Assembly: GCA_045636205.1 (NCBI GenBank)
Contig: JAZTXE010000055.1
Location: 1-5,539 of the forward strand
Length of the DNA stretch: 5,539 nucleotides
Reading direction: 5' to 3'
Source of the DNA: JAZRUF01 sp045636205
Lineage (GTDB): Bacteria; Bacillota; Clostridia; Oscillospirales; JAAYXM01
The position numbers were made by a program, and so were the translations under genes. Below the pieces are notes generated by a model. It did no database searches. It saw nothing but the letters and a program-made list of their open reading frames with translations, and was not told the DNA's origin. Every line of letters starts with the position of its first letter. Positions within the stretch are counted from its first letter, which is position 1. Positions 1 to 5,322 of the stretch are shown piece after piece.

Positions 1-14
1 TCACCGCGACGTCT

Positions 15-132
15 CACCTCATCCGAGTTGCTTCGCAACCCACCTTCCCCTAAAAAGGGAAGGCTTTTCAGGCTTCTCCTCGTCTGTAGGGGAGGGTCTC
101 CGTGCCCTCCCGCCAGCGAGACTGATGAGGTG
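15..132. repeat. Palindromic intergenic repeat element, full copy 1
   Basis: The element is bounded by a 9-bp terminal inverted repeat, CACCTCATC at 15-23 and GATGAGGTG at 124-132. Inside it are three hairpins: GTTGC/GCAAC (27-39), CCTTCCC/GGGAAGG (43-63) and GGGAGGG/CCCTCCC (90-111). The same order of modules recurs at 4653-4774 with different stem sequences. Similarity to that copy continues outward for about 20 bases (133-153). An 8-bp inverted pair, CGCGACGT at 5-12 and ACGTCGCG at 154-161, may mark outer arms. No coding capacity is visible. It resembles REP/MITE-like intergenic elements. The stem-loop at 43-63 followed by CTTTT could also work as a weak plus-strand terminator. Confidence 0.75.
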
Positions 133-183
133 GAAAAGTAAATCCCACGTACCACGTCGCGTCTTCCATCACTGCAACGCTCT

Positions 184-237
184 CACCTCATCCGAGTTGC
201 TTCGCAACCCACCTTCCCCTTGAGGGGAAGGCTTTTT
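184..237. repeat. Truncated (left-half) copy of the palindromic repeat
   Basis: This copy repeats the left half of the element at 15-132 almost exactly: CACCTCATCC (184-193), the GTTGC-TTC-GCAAC hairpin (196-208) and the CCTTCCCC/GGGGAAGG hairpin (212-231). It then stops at a T run. The right half, including the GATGAGGTG arm, is absent. The two loops differ (TAAAAA region versus TTGA), so it is a diverged copy rather than a recent duplication. Confidence 0.7.
212..237 (+). terminator. Probable intrinsic terminator formed by the half repeat
   Basis: An 8 to 9-bp GC-rich stem (CCTTCCCC with GGGGAAGG, loop TTGA) is followed at once by CTTTTT. This is a typical Rho-independent terminator on the plus strand. 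It would end transcription coming from a gene left of the window and insulate the SLH promoter that starts 9 bases later. Confidence 0.6.
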
Positions 238-245
238 GGTATTTA

Positions 246-274
246 TTGACAAACCTGCCATTCCTTGCTACAAT
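246..274 (+). promoter_or_regulatory. Sigma-A type promoter of the SLH gene
   Basis: A perfect -35 box TTGACA (246-251), a 17-base spacer and the -10 box TACAAT (269-274) predict a transcription start near 281. The leader would then be about 25 nt, ending in the RBS at 291-296. Its near-consensus form suggests strong vegetative expression. Confidence 0.8.
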
Positions 275-290
275 TAACCCACATTATTTA

Positions 291-296
291 AGGAGG
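291..296 (+). promoter_or_regulatory. Ribosome binding site of the SLH gene
   Basis: AGGAGG lies 10 bases before the ATG at 307 and fixes that start. The spacing is slightly long but normal for Gram-positive genes. Confidence 0.8.
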
Positions 297-306
297 AATT
301 TTTAAA

Positions 307-966
307 ATGAAAAGACTCGTAAGCTTAACCCTGGCACTTGCAATGGCACTCACGCTTGCAATCACCGCGTTTGCCATTGAACCCGAGGCCGCAGCGAAGG
401 ACCTGGGCAAATACGGTATCATGGGCGGCTTTCCGGACGGAACACTGCGCCTTGAGCAGACCGTCACCCGCGCTCAGATAACCAAGATGATTACCACCGC
501 ACTCAAGTTTGACAATTCAAACATCGGCTTCTCCCGCTTTACCGATGTTCCCGCAACCCACTGGGCAAAGAATTACATCTTCTTTGCAAATATGGAAGGT
601 ATCATCGGCGGTTTCCCGGACGGCACTTTCAGACCCGAAGCCAACGTCACCGCCTGTCAGGCGATTAAAATGGTCGTGTGCCTGCTCGGGTATGACAAGT
701 ACGACGCAGACGATAAACCCGGCTACAAAACCCTCTCCTACCCGCGTGATTACTTAAATGCGGCATGCAACCGCGGTCTTATAAACTCTCCGTTTGTTGA
801 GGATGTGCCCGCAACACGCGGCTTTGTCGCATCCCTTATCTCAACCGCGCTCGACCTTCCCATAGCAAAGCGTGTCGGCATCTCTATGGACGGCGATATT
901 TACAGACTCCTCGACGGCACCAACGGAAAAGAGCTTGTAACCCTGCGCACCCAGCTTGAGAGCTAA
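307..966 (+). CDS. Secreted S-layer homology (SLH) domain protein, small
   Basis: The 219-residue protein is predicted to be exported and held on the cell wall. Residues 1-23 form a classic signal peptide: MKR, a hydrophobic core rich in Leu and Ala, and a cleavage site after AFA. Three SLH-type units follow. The first is partial (about 27-68, with GIMGGFPDGTLR and TRAQITKMI). The second is complete (about 78-129, FTDVPATHWA then GIIGGFPDGTFRP). The third is degenerate (about 146-184, DYLNAACNRGLIN then TRGFVASLI). SLH triplets usually bind secondary cell-wall polymers. Only about 35 residues follow the third unit, so there is no obvious enzymatic or S-layer domain. It may be a minimal wall-binding protein, or the remnant of a longer one. 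It has its own promoter and a terminator 18 bases after the stop, so it is monocistronic. It converges on the FemAB genes. The SLH assignment is firm; the role is not. Confidence 0.9.
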   Translation: MKRLVSLTLALAMALTLAITAFAIEPEAAAKDLGKYGIMGGFPDGTLRLEQTVTRAQITKMITTALKFDNSNIGFSRFTDVPATHWAKNYIFFANMEGIIGGFPDGTFRPEANVTACQAIKMVVCLLGYDKYDADDKPGYKTLSYPRDYLNAACNRGLINSPFVEDVPATRGFVASLISTALDLPIAKRVGISMDGDIYRLLDGTNGKELVTLRTQLES

Positions 967-983
967 AATTATATTGCATACAC

Positions 984-1016
984 AAAAGCGTCAGTGATAT
1001 TTCACTGACGCTTTTT
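984..1016. terminator. Bidirectional intrinsic terminator
   Basis: An 11-bp perfect stem (AGCGTCAGTGA at 987-997 with TCACTGACGCT at 1002-1012) has a 4-base loop. It is flanked by AAAA on the left and TTTTT on the right, so both strands read as a hairpin followed by U residues. It ends the SLH gene on plus. On minus it ends the FemAB pair, whose last stop codon is at 1020-1022. Confidence 0.9.
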
Positions 1017-1019
1017 ATT

Positions 1020-2096
1020 TTACTTTCCCAATATTTTTCCTTTTATAATCCCAATCTTTCGCACCGCTGCGCGATAGAATGACTGCAGATTTTCAATCCG
1101 CTTTGCCGCCTTGGGGTGGTAGAGCATATCGAGCTTTCCGACAAAGTCCGCCTGATAAGCGCCAAAGCCCTGCTTAAAGCGGATAAGACCGTCTAAAAAC
1201 GTCTTTTCCATATCACCCGTCACGCCGCGGAAGTCATAGATACGGCAGCCCTTCTCCATCGCCCACTGTATCATCTCCCACTGCATCATGTAGTTGGGCA
1301 TACGGTTGCGCTCGCGGTTTGAAGACGCGCCGTAGAGATACCACAGCTTGTCACCGTACCAGATAGCGATAGCACCCGCAATCGCTTTCCCCTCATACTC
1401 CATCATGTAGAGCCTGAAATTCTCAGGCGCTAAAATATCGTACATCTCTTCAAAATACTTTAAAGAGCGCGCCATAAATCCGTCACGCACTGCGGTTTCT
1501 ATCATAATCTCGCGGAATGCGGGAAGGTCGGACTTATCACCGATTCTGCACGTAACGCCCTTCTTCGCGCTAAGGCGCACGTTATAGCGCGTTTTGGAAT
1601 GAAATCCCATAAACACCTCGTCAGGTGTTTTGCCCTCAAGGTCTAAGCGGAACACGTACCGCGCCTGCAGGTACTCGGGGCGGTTCTTCGTGTTATTTAC
1701 AACAAACCCGACCGACTTTAAGTCCTCAAGGTACTCGGCATCCGCTTCTTTTGCCTCTTCTATATCCGGGTCAATGCTCAGCTCATAGGCGTTATATCTC
1801 TCGGCAAGGCGCGCCGCCTCGTCGCAGAGCTCCTTTAGCGTCTCACGGTCGCGGTTTTCGACTACCGGACCGCGCGGGCAGTACATGTGCGTGTACTTGG
1901 TGTGCGGCACCTGACTTACGAAGATGAGCATGCTGCCGCGGATGTTTCCCGCACCGTCAAGGCTTAAGAAAACCTCCTGCTTCCACGGCTTCTTAAACTC
2001 CGCCCACTTAAGGCTCTTTACAAAGTGCCCCTTCTCATGCGCGCTTATAAATTCCTCGTATCTCTCGCGCCACTGGTCAGTAACGTATTGTATCAT
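1020..2096 (-). CDS. FemAB-family peptidoglycan aminoacyltransferase (downstream paralog)
   Basis: The 358-residue protein belongs to the FemA/FemB/FemX family. These GNAT-fold enzymes use aminoacyl-tRNA to add amino acids to the peptide of lipid II or of peptidoglycan precursors in the cytoplasm. Supporting motifs are WAEFK (31-35), CPRGPV (73-78), FHSKTRYNVRLSAKKGV (165-181) and LWYLYGASS (251-259), followed by MQWEMIQWAMEKGCRIYDFRG (271-291, last residues only approximate the family pattern). Its length is close to that of the short FemX type and less than S. aureus FemA/FemB (about 420), so the inserted coiled-coil arm is probably absent. The ATG at 2096 lies 3 bases after the stop of the upstream paralog. 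A GGGGAGA Shine-Dalgarno sits inside that gene's end, so translation is probably coupled. The C-terminus is Lys/Arg-rich. The amino acid transferred cannot be read from the sequence. Family confidence is high. Confidence 0.88.
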   Translation of the reverse strand: MIQYVTDQWRERYEEFISAHEKGHFVKSLKWAEFKKPWKQEVFLSLDGAGNIRGSMLIFVSQVPHTKYTHMYCPRGPVVENRDRETLKELCDEAARLAERYNAYELSIDPDIEEAKEADAEYLEDLKSVGFVVNNTKNRPEYLQARYVFRLDLEGKTPDEVFMGFHSKTRYNVRLSAKKGVTCRIGDKSDLPAFREIMIETAVRDGFMARSLKYFEEMYDILAPENFRLYMMEYEGKAIAGAIAIWYGDKLWYLYGASSNRERNRMPNYMMQWEMIQWAMEKGCRIYDFRGVTGDMEKTFLDGLIRFKQGFGAYQADFVGKLDMLYHPKAAKRIENLQSFYRAAVRKIGIIKGKILGK

Positions 2097-2099
2097 AGA

Positions 2100-3122
2100 T
2101 TATCTCCCCAAAAGTCCTTTAATTTTCTTAAGCGTGTCAATCTTTAGCTTCTTCTTTTTGTCATACACCGCGTCAAGCCTGCCGATAAAGGTTATAAGCT
2201 CGCCGCCGAAACGCTTTTTAAAGCGCATAAGCCCCTCAAGCGGCGCGGACTTATCGCGCTCACCCGCGACACCGCGCATATCGTAAACCTCGCATCCCTC
2301 GGCTATCGTGTAGCGCATCATCTCCCACTGCATGAGGAAGTTGGGAAGCTCCTTCGTGTGCGCATCCGAGGACGCACCGTATAAATGCCAGGTCTTGTTT
2401 CCGTATTTTATAAGTACGCTCCCCGCGATAATCTCGCCCTCAAGCTCGACTACAAAGAGCTTGCGCATGTCCTCGGGAAGGATTTTAAACATCTTTTCAA
2501 AATACTCAATCGGTCGCGGAGTAAAATCGTCACGCGTAGCCGTCTCGACCAAGAGCTTCTGAAACGCCTTTAAGTCATCCCCACTCTCGCTTATGCGGCA
2601 CGTAGCGCCCGACTTAAGTGATGCGCGCACGCTGTAGCGCGCCTTGGAGTGAAAGCTCATTATAAGCTCCTCATCACTCATTCCGCCGATGTTTATGCGG
2701 AAAACCGAAAGCGGTTGCAGGATACCCGTGTCCGCGCATTTTACGTCGCGCGAGAAGCCGACCTGCTCCATGCTCCGGGCAAATTCCTCATCCGTCACGT
2801 CCGGGTCGAGCGATAGCATGTACGCGCCGATTTCCTTTGCATACTCCATAGCACCCTCGTGAAGGTCGCGCATTACATCGATGTCATTGTCACAAACCGG
2901 ACCGCGCGGGCTGTATAAGAACTTACCCAACCCCATCGGTGCACGCTGCGGCAAAAGAAGCATAGCACCCCTGACCGCGCCGTCATCGGAAACGCTCATA
3001 ACGCCGCGCCCGCCGCCTTTAAACTCCGCCCAGTGCAGAGACTGCAGGAAATGTCCTCTCGCATGGCTTCTTACAAACGCCTCGTATTCACTTTTGTTAC
3101 TCTCATCAACAAATACAAACAA
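2100..3122 (-). CDS. FemAB-family peptidoglycan aminoacyltransferase (upstream paralog)
   Basis: The 340-residue protein aligns along its whole length with the gene immediately downstream. Shared landmarks are GHF (23-25), WAEFK (31-35), SPRGPV (71-76), FHSKARYSVRASLKSGA (157-173), WHLYGASS (245-252), and LMQWEMM plus YDMRG (263-284). The expected activity is tRNA-dependent addition of one residue to a lipid II side chain or interpeptide bridge. The start is TTG at 3122. It is supported by an AAGGAG site (3132-3137) 9 bases upstream and by gap-free alignment of residues 1-25 with the paralog. The two proteins differ mainly around residues 36-70 and 126-140, which may reflect different acceptors or amino acids (inference). 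In family precedents such as FemA/FemB, paired genes add successive bridge residues. The C-terminal 30 residues are very Lys-rich. The repeat at 3153-3236 separates it from the glycosyltransferase. Confidence 0.87.
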   Translation of the reverse strand: MFVFVDESNKSEYEAFVRSHARGHFLQSLHWAEFKGGGRGVMSVSDDGAVRGAMLLLPQRAPMGLGKFLYSPRGPVCDNDIDVMRDLHEGAMEYAKEIGAYMLSLDPDVTDEEFARSMEQVGFSRDVKCADTGILQPLSVFRINIGGMSDEELIMSFHSKARYSVRASLKSGATCRISESGDDLKAFQKLLVETATRDDFTPRPIEYFEKMFKILPEDMRKLFVVELEGEIIAGSVLIKYGNKTWHLYGASSDAHTKELPNFLMQWEMMRYTIAEGCEVYDMRGVAGERDKSAPLEGLMRFKKRFGGELITFIGRLDAVYDKKKKLKIDTLKKIKGLLGR

Positions 3123-3131
3123 TTCCTATAT

Positions 3132-3137
3132 CTCCTT
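3132..3137 (-). promoter_or_regulatory. RBS deciding the TTG start of the upstream FemAB gene
   Basis: AAGGAG on the minus strand lies 9 bases before TTG at 3122. No in-frame ATG is nearby, so this site, together with the paralog alignment, decides the start. Confidence 0.7.
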
Positions 3138-3152
3138 CGTCACCGCTCAAAA

Positions 3153-3236
3153 GGCTCCCTTGTGTAAAGGGAGCTGTCAGCAAAGCTGACTGAGGGATTG
3201 GCTATCCCGCTGCGGGCGATTCGTGAATCGCCCCTA
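3153..3236. repeat. Multi-hairpin intergenic repeat of a second type
   Basis: Four hairpins lie in a row: GCTCCCTT/AAGGGAGC (3154-3174), GTCAGC/GCTGAC (3176-3190), GGGAT/ATCCC (3194-3208) and GGGCGATTC/GAATCGCCC (3214-3233). I associate this kind of sequence with intergenic repeats of gut Clostridia, from memory and not verified here. Read on the minus strand, it begins with GTAGGG followed by a stem-loop and CCCG. This is the same module seen at 87-112 and 4725-4751 in the other repeat type. The first hairpin, read on minus, is followed by CTTTT and could partly attenuate transcription from the glycosyltransferase into the FemAB genes. No promoter is visible in the repeat. Confidence 0.7.
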
Positions 3237-4496
3237 CTGTTGCAATTCCTCTATAGTCTTTGAAACGCTGTGTTTAATGGGTGTCCACTCAATCTTGCGG
3301 AAGAGCGCGACAATCGCAATCGGCACATACGTCAGGATAAAGATCGGGAAGGTAAACATATAAATAATCTTGGCTTTCGCACTCGCGCGGATTTTCTTCC
3401 ACTCACTTATCGTGGTAATCGCGCCGAAGAAGAATAAAATCAGGTAGAAATTCACCGCCGTGGTTATAACAGACATCGCACACGCTAAAATAAGCGTGTT
3501 CATCCCGCCCGGCTGCATAAATCCGAGCACCATAAACACCAGGTTTACAATCACCCCGATAACCGAAATACCCATCGCAGGCAGTATCGTCATCATCATG
3601 TCATAACACGCGAGAAATTTTTTACCGAAAATGCCCTTAATGAGCCTTAATCCGTAGCGCGCAACCACCTGATAAAAGCCCTTCGCCCAGCGCAGGCGCT
3701 GATTCCACGACTGTTCAAACTCGGTCGGCTGCTCGTCGTAGAGCATCGCATCGTCACAGTAGCCGATTACCTCGCCCGCAATCACATTGTCAACCGAAAA
3801 TTCAATGTCCTCAGTCAGCAAATGGTGCTTCCAGCCGTTATTTTGGTGTATTATATCCGCATGCACCAAAAAGCCCGTGCCCGACACCGCACAGCTTGAT
3901 TTTAATATCATTCGCGCGTTATTTAAATACCTCGCCTCTTTTAAAAACCACAGCGAGCTTCCCGCAGAAATCCAGTTCGAGTCGTAATTCTTCGAGTTGC
4001 GGTAGCTTGTCACAATGCGATAACCGCTGTCAAACGCGCGGTTCATCTCGGCTATGTAATTTTCATCTAAGAGGTTGTCCGCATCAAATACGAAATATCC
4101 CTCATATGCCTTGTCGCCAAACTCACTTGCAATCTTCTTAAACGCGTAGTCAAGCGCGTAGCCCTTGCCCACATACTCGCGGTTTTCGCGCACAAATACA
4201 TGCGCACCCGCACCCTTTGCCACTTCTGCAGTATCGTCGGTGCAATTGTCCGCAACCACGAATACGTCTACAAGCTCTTTGGGATACTTCTGCTTTTTAA
4301 TACTCGCTATAAGATGCGCGATAACGTCGCGCTCATTGCGTGCGGCGATGATTACCGCAAACCTGTGCTCACATTTGGCCTCGAGCTTGGGCTTTTTGCC
4401 GAAAAGCGTAACGAATACATATACAAACTGATATAAATAACATACCGTAAAAATAAAGAATATAATCAGGTTGAAAACCCGTATAAAGGATAGCAC
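3234..4496 (-). CDS. Membrane glycosyltransferase, family 2 (GT2)
   Basis: The 420-residue integral membrane enzyme likely transfers sugars from a nucleotide-sugar on the cytoplasmic face, as in the synthase-like branch of GT2 (PgaC/IcaA, cellulose and hyaluronan synthases). There is one N-terminal membrane segment (about 5-32). The catalytic domain (about 45-285) shows VIIAARNE (48-55), ADNCTDD (82-88), the metal-binding FDADN (137-141), the TED acid motif (228-230) and QRLRW (266-270). Three or more membrane segments follow (about 301-327, 333-362, 376-400). The D, DxD, (E/T)ED, QxxRW set suggests an active, possibly processive enzyme; the product is unknown. The start is GTG at 4496. A stop codon lies directly upstream in frame and no earlier start exists; the GGGGGC RBS is weak. 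The TAG stop (3234-3236) lies within the adjoining repeat. It has its own promoter and heads the group that includes both FemAB genes. Confidence 0.88.
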   Translation of the reverse strand: MLSFIRVFNLIIFFIFTVCYLYQFVYVFVTLFGKKPKLEAKCEHRFAVIIAARNERDVIAHLIASIKKQKYPKELVDVFVVADNCTDDTAEVAKGAGAHVFVRENREYVGKGYALDYAFKKIASEFGDKAYEGYFVFDADNLLDENYIAEMNRAFDSGYRIVTSYRNSKNYDSNWISAGSSLWFLKEARYLNNARMILKSSCAVSGTGFLVHADIIHQNNGWKHHLLTEDIEFSVDNVIAGEVIGYCDDAMLYDEQPTEFEQSWNQRLRWAKGFYQVVARYGLRLIKGIFGKKFLACYDMMMTILPAMGISVIGVIVNLVFMVLGFMQPGGMNTLILACAMSVITTAVNFYLILFFFGAITTISEWKKIRASAKAKIIYMFTFPIFILTYVPIAIVALFRKIEWTPIKHSVSKTIEELQQ

Positions 4497-4558
4497 TTAA
4501 TATAGCCCCCATTTATATTGACATTTATCTCTTACTTCCCATACAGTCATACAAAGAT

Positions 4559-4586
4559 ATTATACACCAATCAGAAAAAATTACAA
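4559..4586 (-). promoter_or_regulatory. Probable promoter of the GT2 gene
   Basis: On the minus strand, TTGTAA (4586-4581) and a perfect TATAAT (4564-4559) are separated by 16 bases. Transcription would start near 4552, giving a leader of about 55 nt before the GTG at 4496. No downstream promoter is apparent for the FemAB genes, so this may serve all three. Confidence 0.65.
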
Positions 4587-4652
4587 TGACATTCTTTCAA
4601 ATCTTCTCATTTTATCCAAAATTTATGCGACGTGTGTTGCCCACCGCATTTC

Positions 4653-4774
4653 CACCTCATCCACCGCTTACGCGGTCCCCCTTCCCCTATGTAGGGGAAG
4701 GCAATAAAGCTTCTCCACTTATCTGTAGGGAACGACCTGTGTGTCGTTCCGCCCGCAAGGTGACTGATGAGGTG
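4653..4774. repeat. Palindromic intergenic repeat element, full copy 2
   Basis: It has the same 9-bp ends as the copy at 15-132: CACCTCATC at 4653-4661 and GATGAGGTG at 4766-4774. Its length is 122 bases versus 118. The internal order is also the same: ACCGC/GCGGT (4663-4676), CCTTCCCC/GGGGAAGG (4680-4701) and GGAACGAC/GTCGTTCC (4729-4750). The first and third stems differ completely in sequence from copy 1 yet remain perfectly paired. Conserved linkers include CTTCTCC, CTGTAGGG and TGACTGATGAGGTG. Similarity continues about 20 bases past the right end (4775-4795). No gene is present. Confidence 0.78.
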
Positions 4775-4797
4775 TAAAAACAAATCCCGCACACGCT

Positions 4798-4829
4798 AAA
4801 AAAGGCTTCCGCATCTGAATGCGGAATCC
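4798..4829 (-). terminator. Intrinsic terminator after the SLOG gene
   Basis: On the minus strand, an 11-position stem with one mismatch (GGATTCCGCAT with ATGCGGAAGCC, 4829-4804, loop about 4 bases) is followed by TTTTTT (4803-4798). It begins 8 bases after the final TGA at 4837-4839. This shows that the transcription unit was built for the full-length frame and not for the earlier amber codon. Confidence 0.85.
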
Positions 4830-4836
4830 TTTTCTC

Positions 4837-5268
4837 TCAATCCTCGGCAAGGTTTATAATTTCCTTTTTCTTGCGTTTTGCATATTCGTATGTCTTAGCT
4901 GCACCGCCAAAGCTGTACTTAACCTATGCGACAACCGTGTCTGCCTGCTCAACCATGTATTCGTTGCGCTTGAGTATCGCAAATCTTCTGGGTACATTGA
5001 TTGGCGGATATTCACTCAAGTCATACAAACTCATATTGTATTCGCGGTCAAGATACGGAATTACCAGAACAGATTTAATGTGCGGATACTCATTCTTTAA
5101 TTCATACACGGTTTTTGCGCACAGCTTGTCAAAATCTCCGTACCCGCCGAAGAGAAATTCATGCGCTCCATTTTCTATTAACTCTATAACCGTTTTGCGG
5201 AGTTTCTCCCTTAAAACACCGCTTTCCGACGGCGGAATATCACCATGACCGCAGAATGCTATTTTCAT
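4837..5268 (-). pseudogene. SLOG-superfamily (YpsA/DUF1273-like) gene with in-frame amber codon
   Basis: The frame encodes 143 residues if the TAG at codon 115 (4926-4924) is read through, or 114 residues if it stops there. The N-terminus MKIAFCGHGD, the GGYGDFDKL loop (41-48), VIPY (69-72) and RRFAILKRNEYM (94-105) fit the Rossmann-like SLOG family of small proteins related to YpsA and LOG. Ligands of this branch are uncertain, and nucleotide-type ligands are proposed for the superfamily. After the amber codon, the same frame gives VKYSFGGAAKT, then a Lys-rich stretch and IINLAED before TGA. This is the usual family C-terminus. By recollection of relatives, the residue replaced is normally Tyr (VAYV pattern), one base away from TAG. 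Loss of the GGAAKT end probably inactivates the protein. A sequencing error or suppression remains possible. The start is ATG at 5268, 7 bases after AAGGAGG. The leader contains the RNA at 5288-5504. Confidence 0.78.
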
Positions 5269-5275
5269 ATGTATA

Positions 5276-5284
5276 CCTCCTTAA
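5276..5284 (-). promoter_or_regulatory. Strong RBS of the SLOG gene, abutting a terminator
   Basis: TTAAGGAGG on the minus strand ends 7 bases before the ATG at 5268. It begins only 3 bases after the U run of the terminator at 5288-5322. Ribosome access therefore depends on read-through of that terminator, because no promoter is visible between them. Confidence 0.8.
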
Positions 5285-5287
5285 AAT

Positions 5288-5322
5288 AAAAAAGTGCGCA
5301 GCCCTTTTGAAGAGCCACGCAC
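5288..5322 (-). terminator. Intrinsic terminator between the structured RNA and the SLOG gene
   Basis: On minus, GUGCGUGGCUC (5322-5312) pairs with GGGCUGCGCAC (5304-5294) over 11 positions, three of them G-U wobbles, with a 7-nt loop. UUUUUU follows (5293-5288). It defines the 3' end of the upstream RNA and sits between that RNA and the SLOG start. Confidence 0.8.

Noticed and set aside
15..237. A CRISPR-like arrangement of repeated units
   Set aside because: There are only one full and one half copy, with internal palindromes, irregular spacing and no spacers of uniform length or cas genes.
1625..3189. Open frames of about 60-120 codons on the plus strand across the FemAB genes
   Set aside because: They are antisense shadows of two genes with strong family motifs. 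They lack convincing ribosome sites and have low-complexity Ser/Pro/Arg-rich translations.
4518..4547. Plus-strand TTGACA followed 18 bases later by TACAGT
   Set aside because: The -35 box is perfect, but the -10 is poor and no gene lies downstream on plus before the minus-strand SLOG terminator. It is likely chance in an AT-rich leader.
4586..4792. Short frames on both strands overlapping the repeat at 4653-4774
   Set aside because: They read through palindromic repeat sequence, have no RBS, and give products with no protein-like pattern.
3234..4926. Genome-wide reassignment of TAG to an amino acid
   Set aside because: The only other TAG at a gene end closes the GT2 gene at a sensible C-terminus, so TAG appears to work as a stop. 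Two cases are too few to support recoding.
4819..5248. Plus-strand frames of 93 and 125 codons opposite the SLOG gene
   Set aside because: They cover the antisense of a frame with recognisable family motifs and its terminator. No promoter or RBS supports them.
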